DNA of 64,000 bases from Vulcanimicrobiota bacterium. Its GTDB lineage: Bacteria > Vulcanimicrobiota > Xenobia > Xenobiales > Xenobiaceae. The DNA is taken from assembly GCA_944322965.1 (NCBI GenBank), contig CALUQR010000003.1, positions 62,001-126,000 on the forward strand. The letters run 5' to 3'. Shown here piece after piece: positions 42,980 through 50,869 of the stretch. The notes beneath the pieces are model-generated. The model worked only from the letters and a program-made list of their open reading frames with translations, was not told the origin of the DNA and did no database searches. Within the stretch, counting starts at the first letter, position 1; the number at the start of each line of letters is the position of its first letter. Made by a program: the position numbers and the translations under genes.

Positions 42980-43348
42980 CTAAAAGGTAGGCAAATATTG
43001 GCTGACCTGCTCGACTAGGCGCTGGGCGCTCAAGGGGCGGTAGATGACGTCGTCAAAGATCTCATCTTCGGTATTAGTAAAGTTGCCGTCGCAAGTGATG
43101 GCCAAGATGGGCAAGAGAGCGTACTTACTCATAGCCCGCGCCTGCCGCGCCAACTCTACCCCGCTGCGCAGATCGCCGTCCATCATAATATCGGTCAAAA
43201 GGAGCGAGATATGCTCTTTTTGCATAATCTCTAACGCTTGCTCGCTAGAAGTGGCGGTCAAAATCTGTACTGGCAGAGTACTCAAGAAAGTCTTTAAGAT
43301 GCCCAAATTGATAGGGCTATCATCTACGATAAGGATGGTGAAGTCCAC
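42980..43348 (-). CDS. Stand-alone response regulator receiver
   Basis: The 122-residue CheY-like domain has no output domain. The acidic pocket (LIVDDSP) and phospho-acceptor Asp (LLLTDIMMDG, ~54) are present. The usual lysine near the end (as in TKP) is an arginine in VIYRPLS, which may alter phosphorylation-dependent switching. The gene starts with GTG 2 bp after the upstream kinase, using GAGAGG inside that gene. The next kinase follows 18 bp on, so it sits between two kinases and probably serves both. Confidence 0.92.
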   Translation of the reverse strand: MDFTILIVDDSPINLGILKTFLSTLPVQILTATSSEQALEIMQKEHISLLLTDIMMDGDLRSGVELARQARAMSKYALLPILAITCDGNFTNTEDEIFDDVIYRPLSAQRLVEQVSQYLPTF

Positions 43349-43350
43349 TT

Positions 43351-46300
43351 CTATAAACCTCTCTTTCTAGGGACTTGGCGTTCGCGCTTCCCTTCCGGCT
43401 TGCGCTCTAAATAGGGTACTTGGGGTAATTCGATAGTAAAGGTACTTCCCACTTCCAATTTACTCTCCACTCGCAAGGAGCCCCCAATCTTTTGGATGAG
43501 CCCCCAGGAGATGGAGAGGCCTAAGCCCGTCCCGCGCCCCTTAAGGCTCATCATATCGGCCAGGTTAAATTGGGTGAAGGGGGTGAAGAGGCGGGACTGA
43601 TCCTCTTCTGAGAGGCCGCAGCCCGTATCTTGGACGGCGATCGTCAAGAGGCCCTGCTCGCTATCGGTAGGCGTAAAGCGCCCCCGCATGACGATCTCCC
43701 CTTCCGTAGTAAACTTAATGGCGTTGCCCACTAAGTTGAGCAAGACTTGGTTAATAAATTGCCAACAGAGCTTAAAGTAAGGGAGGGCGGGGGGGAGATC
43801 GATCTTTAAAGCCAGCCCCTTTTGGCGGCAAGAGAAGCTGCAAATATCGCTGATCCCCGCCAAGACTTCGGCCAAAGAGCGGTACTCGCAGACTAAGACC
43901 GCGCCCTCCTGTTCTAACATAGAGACGCTCTTGACGTCGGCAAAGAGCTGCAACATGGAGTTGCCCGCTAAACCGATGGCTTTTAGATGTTCGATGCGCT
44001 CCTCGTCGGGCAGCTGCTCCTGGCTAGTCCCCAAGATGAGCTCGGAATAGCCCAAAATGGCGTTGAGCGGGTGGCGGATCTCGTGGCTCATAGAGGAGAG
44101 GAAGGTCATCTGGGCCAAGTTCGACTGTTCGATAGCTTTGGCGGTGGCGGCCGTCTCCTCTTGTAAGAGTTCCAACTCGCAGACGGCCCCTAAGAGGCGG
44201 CAGAGCAATTGGAACCAGCGCCCATCGCGCACCTTGACTTCAGAGGGGGTCTGAGCCCAACCCAAAAGGCAGAGGTAGCGCATCTGGCCCCGCACTTGGA
44301 GGCCGCGCACCCGCACCCAAGGCAGCGACTGGCCCCAGGGGGGCTGCAAGATCTCTAAGATCTGGGTATTCTCACCCCAAACCTCTTCGCCCGCCACCAG
44401 CTCCTTATACCAGGAGGCGTCCTCCCCGCTCAAAATAGTGCGCCCGGAGCGGGTCAAGAAGATCTCGGAGACCGTCCAGCGGAAATAATACTCGCGCCGC
44501 CCTTCATGGACTTCGACCTCAATTAAGGTGGCCAGATCGGCCTCTAAACTCTCCTTAGCCATCTGCAAGAGGCGCTGCAGGCGGCGCGGCTCGGAGCTGA
44601 CGGCTAGGGAGAGGCCGTCCCCCAAAAGGCGCACCCTCTCCGTAGAGATATGCTCGGGAGAGATGTCGGCGCAAAATTGGAAGCTCAGAGCGCGGTCGGC
44701 ATTTTGGGGCAGATATAAGGTCTGGGAGCGGAAGGTGCGCCCCTGGAAGGTCTGGTAGAGGGGGCGTCCCGACTGGGCGGCGCGCTGAGGTTGGGGGAAG
44801 GGCGGGTAGGCTACGGGGCTAGCCAGAGGCCGCGTCGTAAAGAGCTTCTGACTCTTACCTTGGCGCCACTCTAAGGCCTCCACCCGCATAGGTAAGAGGT
44901 CTAAGATCTTATAGAGCAGCGAGCGCCAGGAGCGGGCCTTCTGTTGCCAGAGGAGCTGCTGGGTGCGATTTAAGGCTACCACTAAGACGCTAGCGGCGGG
45001 GCGATACTCAGAGTTAGCGGGCAGGTAGTCGTAGAGGATAGCCATAGCCTCTAGGGAGTACTCCTCCCCTCCCAGGCGCACTACTAAGTGGCGGTCTCTA
45101 CCCGAAGCTAAGACCTCCTGGCAGAGTTCGTGCAAGACCTCCCGCAAATGGCTGGCCCTAATCCCAAAGCTCAAGCGCTCTAAGGGGCGCTCCTGCAACT
45201 GGCGAGCCTCTTCGTTCCCTACCCGAAGCTCAGCCTCATCCTCCCGCCAATACCAGATGGGCAAGGGCAAGGTCTCCATCAGCCGCTCGCTAAAGCGCTC
45301 CTGGGCCAAACCCTCCTGGCGGGGGCGCTTGAGGGCCACTTGGTAGTGGCTATAGGCCAAAAGGGAGATGACCTCCCCATAGATGACTAAGTCGGAGATG
45401 GGGAATTGGGGCCGCTCGCGGTCGGGTACTACCAATAAGAGCGCCCCTAAGAGGGCCCGCTGCTCTCCCAAGATGGGAATAGTCAAGACGATAAAGGGGA
45501 TAGAGGCCTCCGTGCTCCCGAAGCCGGAATTGCGCTGAGCCCGGCGCTCCCAAAAGTGCAAGACCTCGCTCTTATAGGCCAAGTGGCAGGCTTTGAGACA
45601 GAAACTCTCAATGGCGGGCAGATAGCGGTTCAGTTTAGCCAATAACTCCCCTTGGACTTGGACCCGCTCACCGCGCTGGTAGAAGTTGCTCCCCAATTTG
45701 AGCCCCTTCCCTTGCAGGTAGCTGACGTAGATGCCGCTCGATTGGGGGAAGAAACGGGTCAGCTGGGCTAGCGAGTTGGCTAAGAGCTCCGTCAAGGGTT
45801 GGGGGCGCCCAAAGAGTTTAATTAAGTCGATAATGAGGCGATTTAGAGCCAACTCTTGCCAGGGGGAGCGCTCCTTGCGCCCCAAAAGGCCCAGCGCGTA
45901 CCAATGTTCATCTTGGAGGCGGAAGAGGTAGCGCCCCAGTTGGTAACCTTGGCGCCCCTGCCTATCGGGGAATTCGCGCCAATCGCGGGCTAAGGGCAGA
46001 CCGTAGGGGGCCGCTTCTGAACTGAGACTCTGACAGAGGCTCTTAATATTAAAAAATTGCTCCTCGCTCCCCACCTCCAAACTGAGTTCCAGCTCTACCA
46101 TGCGCCCTAGCTTTTTATCGACTAAGCGCTCTTGGGAGATAACGCTCTGGGGCTCTGATTCCACCCAGAAACCGAAGCCCAGACGCTCTAAGGGCAGCTC
46201 CAGATGGGCGAAGAGGGTCTGTAACTCTTGGCTGAGCGTCCCCCAGGGGCGCTCTTGGGTGAGACTCACTAAGATGTAAGAGCGCTGATCTTCGGGATTA

Positions 46301-47067
46301 GTCACTAGGTAACGCTCGGTGCGCAAGTGGATCTTTAAAAGCTCGTTGGGAGAGAGGAGGTGGTCTACCCGCACCCGCTGAGGGTGGGCTAAAAGGTCGC
46401 TATTAGCTTGGGCGATGAGCTTACTAAATTCGGGCGCAAAGATATCCTGGGGGCGTTTGCCCTTCCAGTCGAAGAGGCGCAGCCACAAGATGGCCAGGTT
46501 ATTGGCGTAGAGGTAGCGCCCTTGACTCTCCGCCTCCGTCACCAAAAGGCCCCCGCCAAAATTGTCGCAGATCTCCCGCCAGAGGCGCCCGCTCAAGTAG
46601 GAGAATTGCAATTGCTCCCTCTGCCGCCTCCCCAGCCGCTCTAAATCGGCTTGCAGGCGCTGGGAGCGGGGGCTAGGGTAGATACAATACTGGATGATCT
46701 TCTCTTCCCCGCCTTGGTCTAGAGAAGATTGGGATTCTAAAAAGAAGAGGGCCCGGTAATACTCCTCTCCTACCTCTCCAGTTACGATCCGGCGCGGCGC
46801 TTGGGGGGAGAGACTTTCGATAGCCTGGCTAAAGCGGCGATCGTTTAAAATGGCCTGCAGCTTCTCCCCCCCCTCGGCCCCCAGCTGGGCCAAAACCGAA
46901 CCCACGCCCGCCCGCCAACGCAGAGAACCGCTCAAAATAGGGGCTCTAGCGGCGATCCGGCTCCAATGACGGCGCAAATAACGCTTGACCCCCAAATAGA
47001 AGATTTGGCAGATCAAGAGCATAGCGCCTAGCACGGCTAGAGCCCCTCTGGCCCACTCGCTCTCCAC
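43351..47067 (-). CDS. Giant PAS/GAF sensor histidine kinase (first in operon)
   Basis: The 1,238-residue protein is built like the kinase two genes downstream: an N-terminal helix (~9-29), repeated PAS-like segments with EVESEPQ/TLPLPIWYW-type starts, GAF-like regions in the middle and at ~840-1000, then the kinase core. The H-box MSHEIRHPLNAILG, N-box NLVGNAIKFT, G1 DTGCGLS and G2 GRGTGLGLS are intact. GTG start with GAGAGGAGG upstream. It heads a minus-strand operon (kinase, receiver, kinase, hldD, PAS/GAF sensor). The ligands sensed cannot be read from sequence. Confidence 0.9.
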   Translation of the reverse strand: MESEWARGALAVLGAMLLICQIFYLGVKRYLRRHWSRIAARAPILSGSLRWRAGVGSVLAQLGAEGGEKLQAILNDRRFSQAIESLSPQAPRRIVTGEVGEEYYRALFFLESQSSLDQGGEEKIIQYCIYPSPRSQRLQADLERLGRRQREQLQFSYLSGRLWREICDNFGGGLLVTEAESQGRYLYANNLAILWLRLFDWKGKRPQDIFAPEFSKLIAQANSDLLAHPQRVRVDHLLSPNELLKIHLRTERYLVTNPEDQRSYILVSLTQERPWGTLSQELQTLFAHLELPLERLGFGFWVESEPQSVISQERLVDKKLGRMVELELSLEVGSEEQFFNIKSLCQSLSSEAAPYGLPLARDWREFPDRQGRQGYQLGRYLFRLQDEHWYALGLLGRKERSPWQELALNRLIIDLIKLFGRPQPLTELLANSLAQLTRFFPQSSGIYVSYLQGKGLKLGSNFYQRGERVQVQGELLAKLNRYLPAIESFCLKACHLAYKSEVLHFWERRAQRNSGFGSTEASIPFIVLTIPILGEQRALLGALLLVVPDRERPQFPISDLVIYGEVISLLAYSHYQVALKRPRQEGLAQERFSERLMETLPLPIWYWREDEAELRVGNEEARQLQERPLERLSFGIRASHLREVLHELCQEVLASGRDRHLVVRLGGEEYSLEAMAILYDYLPANSEYRPAASVLVVALNRTQQLLWQQKARSWRSLLYKILDLLPMRVEALEWRQGKSQKLFTTRPLASPVAYPPFPQPQRAAQSGRPLYQTFQGRTFRSQTLYLPQNADRALSFQFCADISPEHISTERVRLLGDGLSLAVSSEPRRLQRLLQMAKESLEADLATLIEVEVHEGRREYYFRWTVSEIFLTRSGRTILSGEDASWYKELVAGEEVWGENTQILEILQPPWGQSLPWVRVRGLQVRGQMRYLCLLGWAQTPSEVKVRDGRWFQLLCRLLGAVCELELLQEETAATAKAIEQSNLAQMTFLSSMSHEIRHPLNAILGYSELILGTSQEQLPDEERIEHLKAIGLAGNSMLQLFADVKSVSMLEQEGAVLVCEYRSLAEVLAGISDICSFSCRQKGLALKIDLPPALPYFKLCWQFINQVLLNLVGNAIKFTTEGEIVMRGRFTPTDSEQGLLTIAVQDTGCGLSEEDQSRLFTPFTQFNLADMMSLKGRGTGLGLSISWGLIQKIGGSLRVESKLEVGSTFTIELPQVPYLERKPEGKRERQVPRKRGL

Positions 47068-47134
47068 TGGCTAGCTACCTCCTCTCCGACCCATATCCGA
47101 TCTTTAGGATAAATTTCGACTAGCTCTGCGGGTA

Positions 47135-47201
47135 GCCTCTTTAGCCCCTCCTAGTACCTTAGGGAAGGGGTCTAGAGGGGCGTTGCGAACGTGAAAGAGG
47201 C
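47135..47201. ncRNA. Nested stem structure between divergent operons
   Basis: GCCTCTTT (47135-47142) pairs with AAAGAGGC (47194-47201). Within it GCCCCTC (47144-47150) pairs with GAGGGGC (47175-47181), and the helix continues with TAG and ACC pairs across small bulges to a ~10-nt loop. A small CGTT/AACG hairpin sits beside it. The 197-bp region separates the sensor kinase (minus) from the gene at 47265 (plus), and the element could be a leader on either strand. No known RNA family is recognised. Confidence 0.4.
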
Positions 47202-47264
47202 CTAGAGTGCGGTCGCTATAGAGGCGCTCAGCCTAGGGACCCACATGGAAAATTAGGAGAAGAG

Positions 47265-47696
47265 ATGCAATCTATATCATTCGGCTCCATCCCGCAGCCC
47301 CTAACCCCCACTAATGTGCCGGCCGGCGGGGGGCTCCACTCTACTGAAGCTACTAATCACAGCGCCATGTTGGGGATGATGAGCGGCATCACCCAAAGTT
47401 TGGTCAAGCGCACCACCTCCACGGGCCGCTCTTCTTCAGTCAGTATGGGTAGCGCCGCCTCCTTAAGCGAAGCGATGAGCGAATGTATAGGCTCCATGCT
47501 CACCCAGGCCCCCGAAGAACAACAAGAAGAGTGGATGCAAGATCTGAAGAGCATGGCTACCCCTCAAAATGAGGAGGTGGAGCGGCTCAAACAATCCTTC
47601 CAGCAAGGGTACGGCGAGCAAGAGAGTCCCCTCTCCTCTCTGGGCATCCCCGTTCCCGGACTAGAGTCTCAAGAACTCCAACAAGTTATAGAGTGA
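47265..47696 (+). CDS. Hypothetical Ser/Gln-rich small protein
   Basis: This 143-residue protein has a Ser/Thr/Met-rich first half (TTSTGRSSSVSMGSAAS) and a Glu/Gln-rich helical second half (LTQAPEEQQEEWMQDLKS). It lacks a signal peptide and membrane segments, and I do not recognise it. AGGAGAAGAG precedes the ATG. The larger zinc-ribbon gene follows 40 bp downstream, so the two probably form an operon. Composition suggests a partly disordered accessory or secreted-effector-like protein, but nothing firm supports that. Confidence 0.7.
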   Translation: MQSISFGSIPQPLTPTNVPAGGGLHSTEATNHSAMLGMMSGITQSLVKRTTSTGRSSSVSMGSAASLSEAMSECIGSMLTQAPEEQQEEWMQDLKSMATPQNEEVERLKQSFQQGYGEQESPLSSLGIPVPGLESQELQQVIE

Positions 47697-47736
47697 CCCC
47701 CTCCCCCAGCGCTACTCTTTGAGATAAAGGTCTTTC

Positions 47737-49359
47737 ATGCACGGCTCCTTTACCAGTTTAGAGAATCCAAGTAACGCCACTATCCTACCTAGCGAGTTGG
47801 TGACCCCCTCCGAGACTACCAACCGCTTAATTACGCTCTGTCTCAAAGTGGTAGAGAGGCGCACCGATCCCCGCGCTTTGGGGATCGTGCTCGACGGCTA
47901 CAGTCGCGAATTGAGCGCCGCCCGCCAAAATTTCCAAAAGCAGATCGCCGCTAGCGACTTGCCCCAGTCCGTCCAGAAATCGGCCCAAGAAGTCTTATCT
48001 AGTTTCGACAATTACTTAGACGCCTTAACTTACGTACGCTCCTGGTTTGGAGCCCCGCGCCGTTTCCCCTTAGAGGCCGCCCCCCAAAAGTTATTCGAAG
48101 CCTACGAAGAGTTACATAACTCCCTCTTAGCCTACGAGTGGAACTACCTCTGCCAGGGGGATATGCCCCACCCCGCCCTCAATCTAATCGCCAAAGTCAT
48201 TAAAGCTACTAAAGAGGGTACGCTGAGCGACGAGCGCTTAAATGAGATCTTCGACCGCCTCTGGGCCCATTTTAGCGCCGGTTTAGAGACCTTCGAGCGC
48301 GATCCCGACCCTCTCCGCCGCCAGCGCGGGGTCAACGCCATCCATCAAGTCTTGGCCGGCATCCAGGCTATGGACGCCTACTTCCAAGATTACGACTTAA
48401 ACGTCTTAGATAACGGCTTCATTAAGTTTAGCGAAGGTTGTATGCTCTTAGTGGAGCTCATGCAAGAGAGTACGGGCGAGGCCTTAGCCGATAAGCCCAC
48501 CCCTTCGCCCCAGGTCAACTGGGTCATCCACGCCGCCCGCGCCGTCTTAGAGGGTTTAGACCCCCACCTCTTAGAGCGCGCCCAAGCCTGGTTTGAGCCC
48601 CAATTGGCGGAGAGCTATTTCCGCTTTGAGCAGTGCGCCAACCAGGCCCTCTCCAGTTCCCCGCGCATCGCCGAGCAGGTCCCTATCGCCCGCGACGGCT
48701 TCGACCGCTTAAACCGCGCCCTTCCTCTCTTGCGCTTAGGTCTCACCCGCCGACCCCTCCTCCATAAGGCTATCCAATACCTCCAAGAGGGCGCGGAGCT
48801 CATCTGTCAGGCCTGGAAGATCTTCACTAGCTTCGAAGAGGACGCCAGCACCACGGGTTGCCTCCACTGCGGTCAGAGGAACCCCAGTTACTCTAAGGTC
48901 TGCAGCCGCTGCGGGGCGCGCTTAGTTATCCCTATCGAATACCAAGAGGAGAGTCACGCCCTGCAAGTCGTGGCCGCCCCTGAAGAAGAGTACGCTGAGG
49001 CCGAAAGTAACCAAGCGGACCATCTCTCCCGCCTGATCGAAGCCTGCGACGCCGCCCGCTTCGGCCGCCTCTCCCACTTGGAGTTCGCCTCTATCACCTC
49101 GTGGGGCAAGCAATTAGCCCGCAACGCGGCCGCAGGACTAAGCAACCTGCCTACTTCTAGCGATAATCCCATCGTAGCCCGCGCTCTAAGCTGTCTGCGC
49201 CAAGGGATCGAAGAATTTAAACAGGGTACGGACGAGATGCAATGGTGGGTCGATACCCGCGCCAACCACCACCTGGACCTGGCCTCCCGCATTCTCTTAC
49301 AAGCTTACTCTAACTTTGTGGAGGTCCAAGATATGGCCTCCGAAGCGGAGACGATGTAA
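47737..49359 (+). CDS. Hypothetical helical protein with a central zinc ribbon
   Basis: The 540-residue, almost wholly helical protein carries one zinc-ribbon motif, CLHCGQRNPSYSKVCSRCG (~375-393), followed by an acidic linker (EEEYAEAES) and a C-terminal helical domain. The N-terminal ~350 residues contain repeated helix pairs with aromatic residues. It has no membrane segment and no enzyme signature. AAAGG precedes the ATG. With the preceding small gene it forms a two-gene unit. The family is not known to me; structural or regulatory roles are both possible. Confidence 0.8.
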   Translation: MHGSFTSLENPSNATILPSELVTPSETTNRLITLCLKVVERRTDPRALGIVLDGYSRELSAARQNFQKQIAASDLPQSVQKSAQEVLSSFDNYLDALTYVRSWFGAPRRFPLEAAPQKLFEAYEELHNSLLAYEWNYLCQGDMPHPALNLIAKVIKATKEGTLSDERLNEIFDRLWAHFSAGLETFERDPDPLRRQRGVNAIHQVLAGIQAMDAYFQDYDLNVLDNGFIKFSEGCMLLVELMQESTGEALADKPTPSPQVNWVIHAARAVLEGLDPHLLERAQAWFEPQLAESYFRFEQCANQALSSSPRIAEQVPIARDGFDRLNRALPLLRLGLTRRPLLHKAIQYLQEGAELICQAWKIFTSFEEDASTTGCLHCGQRNPSYSKVCSRCGARLVIPIEYQEESHALQVVAAPEEEYAEAESNQADHLSRLIEACDAARFGRLSHLEFASITSWGKQLARNAAAGLSNLPTSSDNPIVARALSCLRQGIEEFKQGTDEMQWWVDTRANHHLDLASRILLQAYSNFVEVQDMASEAETM

Positions 49360-49381
49360 GCTAGTCCCTTGAGCCTAGAAG

Positions 49382-49921
49382 CTAACCTCTGGAGCGCTTA
49401 GGGGGCGGCAGAATAGCCCGACGGTAGAGCTCTAAAAGGCGTTTAGCCCTTTGGGAGGGCGGAGATCCGCCCGCCCAAAGGGCTAAACGCTCTGGGGCTA
49501 CATCCAACTCTAAGGCCAAAGCAGGGAGCCACTGGGGGTCGTCTACTAAGATTAAAGAGGAGCGGCGCCAGAGCGGCCGCACCAGGTAGCGCCAATAGAG
49601 GCGCCCTCCGCGGCTAGCTTGGAGCGCTGACCACTCCTCTTTATAAGCGTTAACTAGATAGAAACCCGGCGCTCGGTAAGGGGCCCAGAGGGAAGTTAAG
49701 TGGATGAGCGCCGGGTGGGCCTCTTCCCAGAGGTGGGGCACAAAGAAGTGCTGACGCCAACCTTGGGGGTCTAAGTAAGACTCCTCTTCCCGACCCTTAT
49801 CCCAAAGGGTCAATTCCCAGTCGGGGGCTAGAGCCTCTAGAGCGGCGAAGGTCTCCCTCCACTCTCTAAAGAGCTCGCCCCCCTGGGCGGTCCGGTAACG
49901 AAAGTCGACGAAGACCCGCAC
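49382..49921 (-). CDS. GT4-type glycosyltransferase N-terminal half (orphan domain)
   Basis: The 179 residues follow the pattern of the acceptor-binding half of GT-B family 4 enzymes: MRVFVDFRYRTAQGG at the start, ALIHLTSLWAPYRAPG, and LILVDDPQWLPALALELDV followed by PERLALWAGG, which is where a GT4 protein turns into its second domain. The protein then ends. The nucleotide-sugar half with the EX7E motif is absent, so it cannot act as a normal GT4 enzyme alone. A near-perfect 25-bp palindrome covers the codons at the domain end. GTG start; it follows ptb by 21 bp. It may be a decayed gene or a single-domain derivative. Confidence 0.6.
   Translation of the reverse strand: MRVFVDFRYRTAQGGELFREWRETFAALEALAPDWELTLWDKGREEESYLDPQGWRQHFFVPHLWEEAHPALIHLTSLWAPYRAPGFYLVNAYKEEWSALQASRGGRLYWRYLVRPLWRRSSLILVDDPQWLPALALELDVAPERLALWAGGSPPSQRAKRLLELYRRAILPPPKRSRG
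49439..49490. repeat. 52-bp near-perfect palindrome inside the glycosyltransferase-like gene
   Basis: The arms 49439-49463 and 49466-49490 match over 25 bp with one mismatch; the outer 17 bp (GCGTTTAGCCCTTTGGG) are perfect. It lies in frame and encodes ERLALWAGGSPPSQRAKRL on the minus strand. It is exactly where the conserved GT4 domain stops, which suggests an inserted palindromic element or a duplication with inversion. Confidence 0.85.
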
Positions 49922-49942
49922 CCTCTTAAGGCTACCCTACTC

Positions 49943-50863
49943 CTAGCCCGCCATGCGGCAGCCGCAGGCGATAGAGTAGAGTTTAGACTCCTCCGTATCG
50001 GCCCGGCTGGTCAAGATGCAGGGGGCGCTAGTACCCACCACCATCCCCGCCAACTTAGCCCCCGCCAAGAGGGTACAGACCTTATAGAAGGTATTGGCCG
50101 CCTCTAAGCAGTGGAAGACTAAGACGTCGGCCGCGCCCTCTACGGGGGACGAGAGGCCCTTAATCTGGCAGGCCTCAGGGGAGATAGCGACGTCGAAGGC
50201 CAAGGGTCCGTCTACTATACAGCGCCCCAACTGGCCCCGCTCCCCCATCTTGGCTAAGGCCGCAGCCTCTAAGCAGGAGGGGATCTTGGGCAAGACCTTC
50301 TCAGTAGGGGTCACTACGGCTACGCGGGGGACTTCCACCCCGAAGGCCTGAGCCACCTTGACCGCATAACCCAACATCTTGATCTTATCGCTCAATTCGG
50401 GGGCGGGGATAATGGCCACATCGGTCACAAAGAGCAACTTATTGTGTAAGCGCTGGAACTCCGGAATCTCCAGACAGGTGACGTGGCTCAAAATAGCCCC
50501 TTTGGGCAAGAGCCCCTTCTCCTTATCTAAGATGAGGCGCATATACTGGTCGGTATTGAGGAGCCCCTTCATGAGCACTTCCGCCTGCCCGCTGGTGACC
50601 ATCTCCCGGGCGATGAGGCCCGCAGCCTGGGTATCGGGCTCGTCGATAACCTCCAAGAGGCTGGGATTGATAGAATACTCCTGGCAGAGTTGGGCGATCT
50701 TCGGGGCCTGACCCACTAAGATCATCTTGGCAATGCCCAGCTCCGAGGCCCGGGCGGCCGCCTCAATCGTATGCTGGTCGTGGCCCGCCGCCACCGCAAC
50801 TCGCCGCGGGGGGGCGCCCTGTAAGCTAGCCACTAACTGATCTAAGGTGCGAATCTGCTCCAT
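49943..50863 (-). CDS. ptb: Phosphate butyryltransferase
   Basis: This 306-residue PTA/PTB-family acyltransferase exchanges CoA for phosphate on butyryl-CoA. Seen are VAAGHDQHTIEAAARA at the N terminus, VLMKGLLNTDQYMRLIL, ILSHVTCLEIP, VFHCLEAANTFYKV and MVVGTSAPCILTSRADT near the C terminus. The length fits Ptb rather than bacterial Pta with extra domains. GGGGAGGTG precedes the ATG. The fused acyltransferase-butyrate kinase lies 6 bp upstream, so the products act in sequence: butyryl-CoA to butyryl phosphate to butyrate plus ATP. Acyl-chain preference is not certain. Confidence 0.92.
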   Translation of the reverse strand: MEQIRTLDQLVASLQGAPPRRVAVAAGHDQHTIEAAARASELGIAKMILVGQAPKIAQLCQEYSINPSLLEVIDEPDTQAAGLIAREMVTSGQAEVLMKGLLNTDQYMRLILDKEKGLLPKGAILSHVTCLEIPEFQRLHNKLLFVTDVAIIPAPELSDKIKMLGYAVKVAQAFGVEVPRVAVVTPTEKVLPKIPSCLEAAALAKMGERGQLGRCIVDGPLAFDVAISPEACQIKGLSSPVEGAADVLVFHCLEAANTFYKVCTLLAGAKLAGMVVGTSAPCILTSRADTEESKLYSIACGCRMAG

Positions 50864-50869
50864 GGCGGC

